Part shown: in pieces, positions 32,035 to 39,697 of the stretch
Layout of the letters: every line of letters starts with the position of its first letter
Position numbering within the stretch: the first letter of the stretch is position 1
NCBI RefSeq assembly: GCF_009828025.1
Contig: NZ_WTYA01000010.1
Span: 1-64,000, forward strand
Origin: Qipengyuania algicida
Lineage (GTDB): Bacteria > Pseudomonadota > Alphaproteobacteria > Sphingomonadales > Sphingomonadaceae
DNA length: 64,000 nt
Direction of reading: 5' to 3'
Translations under genes and position numbers: made by a program
Notes under the pieces: generated by a model
Seen by the model: only the letters and a program-made list of their open reading frames with translations
What the model was told of the DNA's origin: nothing
Databases searched by the model: none

Positions 32035-32397
32035 TCAGCAGGTCTTGCCACGTGATGCAGCGAAAGCGAAGATGCCTGACAGGGGTCCGATGCAGCACAG
32101 GATGATCAACAGTACCGCTGCTTTGTCCTCGCGCCCGATCACCAAAAGCGTCAGGAGGATAATTAAGGAAAGGAGGTTGCCAGCAGCGAGCCAGCCGAAG
32201 CGTCCGTCCTTTGGTCCAGCAGCATTAGCTATGCACAAAGCGCCCAGCAGTGCGAAAAGAAAGAACCACGTCGCGCCGAGCGATACATCCTCGAAGGTCG
32301 AAGTAGCGTAGCTGGTTGTGAGAGCGATCAGAACTACCAGCGCTGCCGCAACGAGTAGAGCGCCGCACAACAAGTTAATCCAGCGCCAAGCTGCCAT
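32035..32397 (-). CDS. Small membrane protein, unknown (120 aa)
   Basis: A 120-residue protein with four hydrophobic helices (about 8-27, 43-60, 68-86 and 94-112), starting MAAWRWINLLCGALLVAAALVVLIA. No family was recognised. The 3' part is duplicated at 45333-45564, where an IS1182 fragment replaces the N-terminus. It fits the one-gene-between-repeats pattern, with repeats touching its stop codon and about 85 bp upstream. Confidence 0.6.
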   Translation of the reverse strand: MAAWRWINLLCGALLVAAALVVLIALTTSYATSTFEDVSLGATWFFLFALLGALCIANAAGPKDGRFGWLAAGNLLSLIILLTLLVIGREDKAAVLLIILCCIGPLSGIFAFAASRGKTC

Positions 32398-32483
32398 ATT
32401 ACAAGTCTAGTGAGTGCAGTAACGTCTGCAAGGGGGTCAAAAGGGGGGCTTCGCTCATAACTGCGTGCTAACATTCGGAACGA

Positions 32484-32538
32484 AACGTCAGCAATGGTGT
32501 CGCTTGCTGACAGGCAGGTTTTGGGGGGAGCGGATTTT
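32484..32538 (+). repeat. Intergenic repeat copy
   Basis: Starts ACGTCAGCAATGGTGTCGC, contains TGACAGGCAGGTTTTGG and ends GGGGGAGCGGATTTT. It ends 15 bp from the stop codon of the MerR gene. Confidence 0.6.
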
Positions 32539-32552
32539 CGGAGTCAGAGAAC

Positions 32553-32906
32553 TTATTCCCCGCTATCGGCAATTTGCTTCCTGAACAAAATCAGAGCGGC
32601 GCGCTGGCGCCTGACTTCTGCAAGATGTTGATTCAGAATAACTAACTTTGAATCTATCTGTGGAAGCAGTCGCGCCTTGTCGCGCCGTTCTTCGGGCGAA
32701 CGGCGCATGAACCGTTCTACGTCGCTGATTGAAAAGCCGAGTTTGCGTGCTTGGTCGATCAAATGGATAACCCGGAGATCATCTTCGCTGTAGCTACGAT
32801 ACCCGTTTGCCTCGCGCGGCGCAGGCGGGAAGACCCCCCGCTTCTCATAGAAGCGGATTGCCGATGTGCTGACACCTGCCCGGCGTGCAAATTCGCCAAT
32901 CCGCAC
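32553..32906 (-). CDS. MerR-family transcriptional regulator
   Basis: A 117-residue regulator from GTG 32906: MRIGEFARRAGVSTSAIRFYEKRGVFPPAPREANGYRSYSEDDLRVIHLI. This is the complete winged-helix HTH of MerR proteins (residues 1-70). A short dimerisation coiled coil follows (about 78-112). There is no Cys pair, so it is unlikely to sense metals; it resembles MerR proteins that respond to organic ligands or stress. It is divergent from the alpha/beta hydrolase at 32964, with a MerR-type operator between them. Confidence 0.88.
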   Translation of the reverse strand: MRIGEFARRAGVSTSAIRFYEKRGVFPPAPREANGYRSYSEDDLRVIHLIDQARKLGFSISDVERFMRRSPEERRDKARLLPQIDSKLVILNQHLAEVRRQRAALILFRKQIADSGE

Positions 32907-32911
32907 TGCTA

Positions 32912-32943
32912 TTGACCTTCAACCATGGTCGAAGGTGTATGTG
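32912..32943 (+). promoter_or_regulatory. MerR-type promoter/operator
   Basis: A -35 box TTGACC (32912-32917) and -10 TATGTG (32938-32943) are spaced about 20 bp. The spacer holds a 22-bp near-perfect palindrome ACCTTC-AACCATGGTC-GAAGGT (32915-32936). Overlong spacers with a dyad are the hallmark of MerR-activated promoters. It should drive the hydrolase and autoregulate MerR. Confidence 0.7.
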
Positions 32944-32963
32944 CTTGCGTCGGAGGTTAATCA

Positions 32964-33677
32964 ATGAACGATCTGGTGCTCATCCCCGGCCTTGGTAGCG
33001 ACGAAACCGTTTGGCGTAAAACTATCGAGTTGCTCAGTGATGACTATCGCTGCGCTGTAGGCGATACCCTCCAGGACAGCACTTTGCCGGACATGGCTCA
33101 GCGCATTCTCGCTGACGCGCCGGACAAGTTCGTCCTAGCCGGGCTCTCTATGGGCGGCATGGTCGCGCTGGAGATAATGCGCCTGGCGCCTGAGCGCGTA
33201 GCGGGTCTGGCGTTGATCGACAGCAACGCCTTCCCCGACACGTCAGAGCAGGCGCAGCAACGCGTTCGCACCATCGAGACGCTGCGCGCCGGGGTCGATA
33301 TGCGTTCGGCAGGACAGGCCAGCCTTGCTTGGCTGGTTCATCCTGACGCGTCACTGTCCGTGAAAGAAGATATCGTTCAGATGAGTATCCGCCTCGGGGT
33401 CGAGGTATATATTCGCCAGAGCGAGGCTGTTCTCAATCGGCGGGATCAGCGTCCGGTCCTGCGCGAAATTGATATCCCGACGGCCATCATCCATGGCGTC
33501 AACGATGCGATGATCCCGTTGACGCGAGCGGAAGAGACTTTGGCCATGATTTCGGATGCATCACTGGAAATAATCCATCACTGTGGACATCTTCCGCCTA
33601 TCGAAAAGCCTGCCGAGGCCGCCACGATCCTAGGAAGGCTGTGTGATGCAGTGGGATGCAAAGCTGACGGACTTTGA
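32964..33677 (+). CDS. Alpha/beta hydrolase
   Basis: A 237-residue alpha/beta-fold hydrolase from ATG 32964 (GGAGG upstream). The oxyanion segment is LIPGLGSDETVWR (residues 6-18), the nucleophile motif is GLSMGG (Ser about residue 62), the acidic residue is in IHGVNDAMIPL (Asp about 176), and the His is in IHHCGHLPPIEKP (about 205). There is no signal peptide, so it is cytoplasmic. Substrate is unknown; the family includes esterases, lactonases and C-C hydrolases. It is probably controlled by the divergent MerR. A repeat begins directly after its stop. Confidence 0.88.
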   Translation: MNDLVLIPGLGSDETVWRKTIELLSDDYRCAVGDTLQDSTLPDMAQRILADAPDKFVLAGLSMGGMVALEIMRLAPERVAGLALIDSNAFPDTSEQAQQRVRTIETLRAGVDMRSAGQASLAWLVHPDASLSVKEDIVQMSIRLGVEVYIRQSEAVLNRRDQRPVLREIDIPTAIIHGVNDAMIPLTRAEETLAMISDASLEIIHHCGHLPPIEKPAEAATILGRLCDAVGCKADGL

Positions 33678-33776
33678 AGTCCGCTTTTGGGTCGTGTCCC
33701 GAAATTCCGGTTTCAGGCCAAAATCTTAAAAAGCTGCCGTTCACGTGAACGACTGGCGGCATTTCCGTTGACGTCC
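33678..33776 (+). repeat. Intergenic repeat, long form with palindrome
   Basis: Starts AGTCCGCTTTTGGGTCGTGT, then CCCGAAATTCCGGTTTCAGG, then AAAGCTGCCGTTCACGTGAA, CGACTGGC and GGC. It contains the GTTCACGTGAAC palindrome at 33739-33750. Confidence 0.65.
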
Positions 33777-33885
33777 AATCGAAGACGTTCAAGTGGCCCT
33801 GAATACGGCCTGAAAGCCGACGTTGCGGTGCACCGATCGACTGGCCGGACTTGTCGGTCAGAACCCAAACGATCATCATTCCGGA

Positions 33886-34197
33886 ATGGGCACCACAACT
33901 TCGAAAAATCAGGGCGAACCGGGCGGTCATCGGCGGCCTCTCAGTGCGCCGGACTGTTGGTTCTCTTGGTCTCCTCCAGCTATCATCGCGGGCGTGTTCG
34001 GCCTAGCGCTGCTCTCCGGGTTGCCGGGGAGCGTGAGCTTTTTTCTCATACCCTTAATGGTAATAAGTTGGCCCATCGCGATTGCGGCTCTAGCCGTCGC
34101 AGCCGTACTGCATCTCCGACGTGGTCGACCTCGCAAAGCCGTCACTATTCCAGGGGCTGCCTTGCTCTCAATCGTACTTTGGAAGCCAATCTGCTGG
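33886..34197 (+). pseudogene. Small membrane protein, 3' end replaced by IS200-like fragment
   Basis: From ATG 33886 the frame encodes MGTTTSKNQGEPGGHRRPLS, then two hydrophobic helices (AIIAGVFGLALLSGLPGSVS, FFLIPLMVISWPIAIAALAV) and a basic loop. About 104 codons are native before it runs into the transposase fragment at about 34198; the fused frame stops at 34239. The family is not recognised. Start support is weak. Confidence 0.4.
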
Positions 34198-34522
34198 GCG
34201 GCTGCGCGTGCGCGAGATCATCAAGCAGGTTTGCGATGAAATGGGTGTGACCATCATCAATGGCGCACTGTCACGCGACCACGTTCACATGTTCGTCGAG
34301 ATCCCGCCACATGTCTCGGTCAGCGATTTCGTGCGCCGCGCCAAAGGGCGTTCGTCGCGCAAGTTCAAGCAGGAGTTCGAACACATCCGCAGGCGCTACT
34401 GGGGGCAGAGGTTCTGGGGTAGGGGCTACTTCTCAACCACAGCGGGCAATATCACCGAAGACGTGGTCATGGCCTATCTCGACCGCCATATCGCCAAGAA
34501 TGGCTTCAGCACCTCCGTCTGA
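34198..34522 (+). pseudogene. IS200/IS605-type Y1 (HUH) transposase, N-terminally truncated
   Basis: The frame reads REIIKQVCDEMGVTIINGAL, then SRDHVHMFVEIPPHVSVSDF, and later FWGRGYFSTTAGNITEDVVMAYLDRHI. It contains the HUH motif (HVH) and the late helix Tyr (VVMAYLDRHI) of IS200-type TnpA, but the first 40 or so residues are missing. A hairpin follows at once. The fragment interrupts the upstream membrane gene. Confidence 0.72.
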
Positions 34523-34526
34523 TCCT

Positions 34527-34543
34527 ACCGGCCTACGGCCGGT
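34527..34543 (+). repeat. Terminal hairpin of the IS200-like relic
   Basis: ACCGGCC-TAC-GGCCGGT, a perfect 7-bp stem, 4 bp after the transposase stop. IS200/IS605 elements carry such subterminal hairpins that TnpA recognises. GGTCAGTCATTCAG follows, a string also found at 7003-7016. Confidence 0.55.
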
Positions 34544-34570
34544 CAGTCATTCAGGGAGTGCGCAAAATCT

Positions 34571-35854
34571 TTATCCGGCTGATACGGTAACGATAGATAT
34601 AGCTCCCATGTGGTCACAGGTCGTTCGCGGACGGAGAAATGCGAATATCGTGATGACAAAGCTTGTCAGCATCACTTCGAAAAGCAGCATGGCAGTTGTG
34701 GACCACTGGTCGTGGACGATTCCAAGCAGAATGGGCATATAAGTGATCGGGACATTTCCAAATGCGTTGAGCAGCGCATTCTTGGACGCCACTGCACCCT
34801 CTCCTACTGTCTCGAATTGCAGCGCGGTGTAGCTGGCATAGGAGAACCCCAGCATAAGCGAATAGATCATTGTTCCAGCCGCAAAGAACATCGCTTCGCG
34901 CGGTAGAGCCGTCAGCAGCAGCGCCGCGCCAACCAGCAACATCGCAGTGGTCAGGAATGCCTTGATCCGATCAAAGTGCCCCACAAAACGACCGTAGATG
35001 AAGCAGCCTAGCCCGCTAGCAGCAGCTGCCCCCAACCCATTGGCCAATGATACTACATTGGGTCCGGCATGCCATTCGGGTGCCAACGCGGGCCAAAGAT
35101 ATGAAGCGCCTCCCGCTCCGATTGGAGTGAGGAAGGCGAGCATGACCCACCGACTTCGTGGCTGCCTGGCCATGTCGACCATTTCTCCGCCAACGGCTAG
35201 CAAGCGCGCGCTAAGTTTGAGCGACACCAATCTGCGAGCTGGCTCTGAGATCATCCCGATTGGAAGTGAAGTGAAGACGACAGCTCCGGCAAAACAAAGC
35301 GAGGCTGCGCTCATTCCCCATCGCGTGGCAATCAACACACCCGCCCCCCCAGACACACCTTGCATGACCAGCTTACTGCCTTGGACATAACCCGAGGCTG
35401 CACTGAGCTCCTTCCGTTCGACCGTCAGGACAAGCAGCGCGCCCTGCGCTGCGTTGGCGATCTGTGAGGCGGTACCTAAAACAAAGCCCAGTCCGATCAG
35501 TAACCATTGTCCCCCGTCGTCGATCGGAGCTTGAAACATGGTTAGGATAGTTATGATCGTGATCGCGGTACCGAGCAAATACCAGCGCTTGAGTGTCCAC
35601 CACATGTCGAGGATTGGAGACCACAGCAACTTGACTGGAGCCGCGAGGACATAGGCGCCAATGATCGCACCAATAGCTGTCACCGACATGCCCTTCTGAA
35701 CCGCAATATAAGGCAGGACGATCGCAGTGAATCCGCCGGCCAACCCATCCACCTGACCGAATATGGCAAAGACGCATGGCGGAGTTGCGCTTCGATGACC
35801 GAAATCCGCTCTCTTGCTCACCGCTTGCAACTCCATTTCTTCTCGCGGGACCAT
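34571..35854 (-). CDS. MFS transporter (AmpG-like)
   Basis: A 427-residue, 12-helix permease starting MVPREEMELQAVSKR (a second ATG at 35836 is equally plausible). Helix 1 reads FGQVDGLAGGFTAIVLPYIAVQKG, and the loop VKLLWSPILDMWWTLKRWYLLG matches motif A of AmpG/PAT-type MFS proteins (muropeptide or acetyl-CoA permeases). The sequence is complete with no frameshift. Neighbours give no substrate clue: an IS200 relic lies after it and gene-free DNA upstream. Confidence 0.78.
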   Translation of the reverse strand: MVPREEMELQAVSKRADFGHRSATPPCVFAIFGQVDGLAGGFTAIVLPYIAVQKGMSVTAIGAIIGAYVLAAPVKLLWSPILDMWWTLKRWYLLGTAITIITILTMFQAPIDDGGQWLLIGLGFVLGTASQIANAAQGALLVLTVERKELSAASGYVQGSKLVMQGVSGGAGVLIATRWGMSAASLCFAGAVVFTSLPIGMISEPARRLVSLKLSARLLAVGGEMVDMARQPRSRWVMLAFLTPIGAGGASYLWPALAPEWHAGPNVVSLANGLGAAAASGLGCFIYGRFVGHFDRIKAFLTTAMLLVGAALLLTALPREAMFFAAGTMIYSLMLGFSYASYTALQFETVGEGAVASKNALLNAFGNVPITYMPILLGIVHDQWSTTAMLLFEVMLTSFVITIFAFLRPRTTCDHMGAISIVTVSAG

Positions 35855-36640
35855 TTATCTCTGGCACCGCATCAGATTTGGTAGGGCGCAAGATTATGCA
35901 GATTGAAGTCGTAAGTCCTGATGGAATTGTGATGGACGCAGATGCTCTCGGAACGAGTGCAGATAGTCTGCGCCACGCAATGTTAAATCTCGAATATGGG
36001 GGTGTCACGCTATTCTAGCGGTCTGAGCGTCGCGTCCGGATCGGCCAATTCTGATCGAAAACCTCGGTTAGCTGACGCGCCGCCTGGCCTCCGGCGTCAG
36101 GGCGACACCCGCCAGCTTAGCTGCCGTTCGATATCCCAAACTCGCTTCCCGATAGCGGCCGACCATTCACACGACAAATTATAGCGATTCTTGGGCCGTG
36201 TCCTGCCTGTCCGGTTTCAGGCTAAACGAGTAGTGAAGCTGCCGTTCGCATGAACCAGTGCATGAGCCGGCTGTCGCCAACAAAGGCGACGTTCAGCGGC
36301 TCAGGTTTGCATCCTGAGGCCTGCCCTTCGTTCATCATTCAGAGACATCGAAACTGCTGACCGACCTTGGACCTTCCCTGCCGGTCAGATCTTGGTTCAC
36401 TGGAACGAACACTATCTTTTGAATGGCACTGCCCTTCCTCAGTCGCGAATGATCCATGGCGGGACGGCACGTTGGGCGCACCATGATACCAGATGGAGCC
36501 CCAGCTCGTGACATTGGTGCATAGTCATTTTGTTAGTCTTTGCGGACGTTCGAATATGCGGAATGGTCTGGCATGAGCCGATGTATGGGTGTAGACTTCA
36601 ATATCCCGCGCAAATCCCGAACCAGCCAATGGGCCAAGCG
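35855..36640. other. Gene-free stretch with one repeat relic
   Basis: About 780 bp with only weak frames. It includes the degraded repeat at 36187-36260 and a short GC-rich dyad (GCCTGGCCTCCGGCGTCAGG) near 36083. No gene can be supported. Confidence 0.5.
36187..36260 (+). repeat. Intergenic repeat, diverged long form
   Basis: Contains TTGGGCCGTGTCCTGCC, GTCCGGTTTCAGGCTAAAC and GAAGCTGCCGTTCGCATGAA. These are the modules of the 33678 copy with a damaged palindrome. Confidence 0.55.
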
Positions 36641-37072
36641 TCAGTGAGGAGCCTCGTAGCCATTGAATCGGCAGTCCTCGCCAAACGCGTTGGTCTTGCC
36701 GTGCATGGCTATCACATTGACGGTAGGACAGGTCACATCGACAGAATAGACCGTCCGGGCATGGCCGGAATGGATGCCCAATTCGGTCTGAACCTGTGGC
36801 GAGGGTTCATTGCGGGTGACCGTCACCGCGATCGTCGTGACGCCATGCGCTAGCGGTTTTTCGAGCCTTATACCGGCCAGCAAGTGCATTTTCCCATCGT
36901 CCCCCGAAGCCTTTCCGGCTGTTAGCAACGGTCCTGCAGCGTGAACATTGTGAAGGGTGAAGTGCTGTATCCCCTTCATCTGGCTAGGGTTCGGCTGTTG
37001 ACCGTTTACGGCGGACAGTCCAATCATCCCGAATGCGATCAAAGCGCCGCGCAAGATATGGAAATGGTTCAT
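36641..37072 (-). CDS. Exported hypothetical protein (143 aa)
   Basis: From ATG 37072 the protein starts MNHFHILRGALIAFGMIGLSAVNGQ, a signal peptide. The mature part of about 120 residues looks beta-rich (KGIQHFTLHNVHAAGPLLTA, then LAHGVTTIAVTVTRNEPSP and YSVDVTCPTVNVIAMHGKT), consistent with a small periplasmic immunoglobulin-like or lipocalin-like domain. No family was recognised. It is the last gene of a leftward group of exported proteins that includes the LprI-domain fusion, with a 43-bp gap to the lipoprotein gene before it. Confidence 0.6.
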   Translation of the reverse strand: MNHFHILRGALIAFGMIGLSAVNGQQPNPSQMKGIQHFTLHNVHAAGPLLTAGKASGDDGKMHLLAGIRLEKPLAHGVTTIAVTVTRNEPSPQVQTELGIHSGHARTVYSVDVTCPTVNVIAMHGKTNAFGEDCRFNGYEAPH

Positions 37073-37115
37073 CGTTTTTAAACCCTTCTGTTCGTGGCAA
37101 GTCGGTTGTGGTTGC

Positions 37116-37513
37116 TTAAGGCTTCTCGTCGGACGGTATGACATAGACATGAAGATCGAAAGGGTTTCCGACCGTCATCGACTGCGTGGTCAGATAGAAT
37201 CCGTCACCGCCATCGCTCGGTCCTTCACCATATCTGGCGACAAGGATTTGAGGGTCTTGCTATGACGGCAATCGGCTTCGGCCTGAAGATAGTCGCCTGC
37301 GATGCCGGGCTTGCCATGATACATCCGAACGGCAGTCTGCTCGAGGTGGATCGGCGGGATGCCACGCGCCGCATTGGGCGATGCGCCGTCCTCCTCGGCG
37401 GCATCCCTATTGCTTTGAGCGGCGTTGTCGCTCGTCTGATGCTTGGCGGAGCAACCGGCGCATACGGCCAGCATAAGGTCCGAAGCGACCCAATAGCGGT
37501 TTGCCAATGGCAT
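37116..37513 (-). pseudogene. Lipoprotein gene with probable frameshift
   Basis: ATG 37513 encodes MPLANRYWVASDLMLAVCAGCSAKHQ, a lipoprotein signal (lipobox VCAGC). This frame stops at 37190 after about 107 residues (...LSPDMVKDRAMAVTDSI). A second frame takes over just before, reading QILVARYGEGPSDGGDGFYL, TTQSMTVGNPFDLHVYVIPS and DEKP to a TAA at 37116-37118. It has the composition of a genuine C-terminus. The switch lies near 37255-37265 (AGCAAGACCCTC). If the first frame alone is used the protein is about 25 residues shorter. Confidence 0.5.
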
Positions 37514-37565
37514 GGTTATCTCTTTCCCGGTTGGAATGTTCGCAGAATTCATGGGACCTGCGCTG

Positions 37566-39236
37566 TTATCGCCTCGCCCGCGCCAGCGCAGCGGCAATGA
37601 CTTGCGGGTCGGCCCCACCGGTCTGCCGCCAATCGCCCTGCCTGTCCCTGAAAATCAGCATCGGCGTATAACCACCCCATTTGATCCACGTCTTGCGCAG
37701 CGCGGTTTGCGCAGGCGGCAGATCATGCCCGCCCGTCGGCTGAACACCGCCATGACGGGCCTTTTTGTCATATCCGTCGAAATTCCGCGCCAGCGCCAAG
37801 GCCGGATGCTTCGCGGCCATGATGGTGGCAGCCAGAGCGCCGCTGTCGGGATGGATATACGCCACCGGAAGCCAGCGGACCGGCAAATCCGGATGAAGGC
37901 GCTTCAAATTGTTCCATAACATGGCATCAGACGGTGCATTGGGATCGAAGATCACCTGCAACACAGGCGCGGCTTCTGGCCTACCGCCCACCATGATGCC
38001 CGATGCGTGCGCCAGGACCGCAGCCGCGCCGGACGACAGGGTGTTCATGATGATCGCGATCTTTTTGGGCGGCCGCGCCTTCGGAGGCACTCGCCGTTCC
38101 GGGGCGATCTGCGCCAGAAAGTCGTTGCGCTCCTTTGTCAACGCCGCCTTCACGCGCGCATCGGACAGATCGGGATATTCCGCGGCCGCAAAGCGCACCC
38201 AGGCATCACGATAGGCAAGCCACAAGCGCTGTGTCTTGCGCACATTCATCTTGCTGAGACCGCTATTGCCGATCACATCGGGATGCGGTGTATCGTTGGG
38301 GGATGGTGCCGCCATGATCCGGCGGTACAGCCCGTTGAGACGCGCATCGGCCTGTTTGAACGCGGCCGCATCGCCTGGCGGAAAGGTGCCTGCGCTGGCC
38401 TTTTCCAGCAGAAGGGCAAACCCGTCCTTTACATCCTGCTCCCGGTCGATTTCGAACGCGACCCGCGCGGAACCGCTCAGGTCCACCTCATTCTCGCCGC
38501 TGGATTCGGCATAGGCCTCAGCGGCCTTGTCCAGCGCGGCAAAGCGCTGTCGGACGGACGGCGACCAGTCGCGGGCCATGGCCGATAAATGGCTGGCGCG
38601 TCTGTCATCGGCGATTGTACCGGCATGCACAGCGCACAACCCGCCGTATAGTCCGCTGGTCACATCGTCGCAGATGCTGAAATCATGCCCTGTCCACTGC
38701 TTCTTCTTGAGGTTTTGCAGATGGCGCACCCGGCTGTCGACAGCAAAGGGAGCCCCCTCCACCCGGCAGGCCAGCGATGTCGCCAGATCAAGGTTTCGCT
38801 TGGCCCCTAGGCCGTTGGCATAGATCGTCATCAGCATGGCCGTGCCGTGGAACGGATCGGCCGGCATGCCAGATGCTTCTTGGCCTTTCTTTTGCGCCGC
38901 TGCCGCTTCCATCAGCGCGCATTGCCGTGCCCGCTCAGGGTTGGCCTTGACGCCGATGCCGTAATAGAGATTTTCGGAGTCGCAATGCGCCAGCGAAGCC
39001 CGGGTAGCGGCATCCGGCCAGTCGGTGGCGGGCGGCTCGAGGTGTCTGAGGTTGCGGCATACCGCCCGGGTTTGTGAAAAGCGGGGATCCGAACTGGAAT
39101 TAGTGCTGGTATCCGCCCAGTTCCATCCTGCGGTGTCAGAATCGGAAGGCAGGGGGGCATGGTCGTTTGCGTAAACAACTCCGGCCGCACCAACCGCCGC
39201 GAAGCAGACCATGGCGAAACGTTTCAGGCGCATCAT
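37566..39236 (-). CDS. Exported Sel1/LprI/thioredoxin-fold fusion protein (556 aa)
   Basis: A signal peptide (MMRLKRFAMVCFAAVGAAGVVYA) is followed by three regions. Residues about 85-165 look Sel1-like (LYYGIGVKANPERARQCALMEAA, MLMTIYANGLGAKRNLDLA). Residues about 295-385 match the lysozyme-inhibitor LprI/DUF1311 pattern (RLNGLYRRIMAA, RKTQRLWLAYRDAWVRFAAAEYPD). Residues about 395-556 resemble the DsbC/DsbG thioredoxin domain (VIFDPNAPSDAMLWNNLKR, VRWLPVAYIHPDSGALAATIMAAKHP, GGYTPMLIFRDRQGDW). The CxxC expected after FDPN is APSD, so redox catalysis is lost. It overlaps the upstream gene by 4 bp. Confidence 0.75.
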   Translation of the reverse strand: MMRLKRFAMVCFAAVGAAGVVYANDHAPLPSDSDTAGWNWADTSTNSSSDPRFSQTRAVCRNLRHLEPPATDWPDAATRASLAHCDSENLYYGIGVKANPERARQCALMEAAAAQKKGQEASGMPADPFHGTAMLMTIYANGLGAKRNLDLATSLACRVEGAPFAVDSRVRHLQNLKKKQWTGHDFSICDDVTSGLYGGLCAVHAGTIADDRRASHLSAMARDWSPSVRQRFAALDKAAEAYAESSGENEVDLSGSARVAFEIDREQDVKDGFALLLEKASAGTFPPGDAAAFKQADARLNGLYRRIMAAPSPNDTPHPDVIGNSGLSKMNVRKTQRLWLAYRDAWVRFAAAEYPDLSDARVKAALTKERNDFLAQIAPERRVPPKARPPKKIAIIMNTLSSGAAAVLAHASGIMVGGRPEAAPVLQVIFDPNAPSDAMLWNNLKRLHPDLPVRWLPVAYIHPDSGALAATIMAAKHPALALARNFDGYDKKARHGGVQPTGGHDLPPAQTALRKTWIKWGGYTPMLIFRDRQGDWRQTGGADPQVIAAALARARR

Positions 39237-39697
39237 TGCGACAGCGCCATCAATTTTCGAATGGCGGCCTCAAGCTGCGCATAAAAGGCCTTGTTGGCAT
39301 CATTGGGCGCGCCCACGATCTTCGCGACCAAGGGGCTGCCATGCATTTGCGCGGCCATGGCGTTCTGCATCTCAGCCAGGGTGGCGACAACATAAGCAAA
39401 CGGACTCAGGCCATGCTTTGCGAGCAGGGCCGGTACCTGAGGCATACCCTTTACGCGCAGTGTAAGCGACGCGATCGATGCCGATTGCGTGGCCGGGGAG
39501 AAATCCGAATGCATGGGAACGCAATGCGCCTTGGCATCGTGCGTTGCCGCTATCACCCGGGATAGCGTATCTGTACTCAGCCGATACTGCGAAAGCGTGG
39601 CCTTGCTTGCGGAATCGCGCGCAGCGTTAACAGAGACGACATCGCCGACGCAGCGGCTGCCATCATTACAACCGAAGCGCCCCGTCTTTTTCGCCAT
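39233..39697 (-). CDS. Hypothetical protein, first gene of LprI-fusion operon
   Basis: A 154-residue protein if it starts at ATG 39697 (MAKKTGRFGCNDGSRCVGD), preceded by GGAGCGGAG; a longer frame begins at 39793. There is no signal peptide in either form. The sequence is helical (LSQYRLSTDTLSRVIAATHD, MPQVPALLAKHGLSPFAYVVATLAEMQNAMAAQMHG). The helix pattern resembles proteins normally exported, so an original signal may have been lost, but this is inference. The stop codon overlaps the ATG of the fusion gene, so translation is coupled. Confidence 0.55.
   Translation of the reverse strand: MAKKTGRFGCNDGSRCVGDVVSVNAARDSASKATLSQYRLSTDTLSRVIAATHDAKAHCVPMHSDFSPATQSASIASLTLRVKGMPQVPALLAKHGLSPFAYVVATLAEMQNAMAAQMHGSPLVAKIVGAPNDANKAFYAQLEAAIRKLMALSQ

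Larger units (their letters stand above)
31920..32266. repeat. Long duplicate, copy A (matches 45218-45564)
   Basis: By eye these 347 bp match the region 13,298 bp further right almost without difference. The duplicate spans the LexA box, the intergenic repeat and the 3' two thirds of the 120-residue membrane gene. The match stops abruptly at 32266, where copy B enters an IS1182 fragment. Confidence 0.8.
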
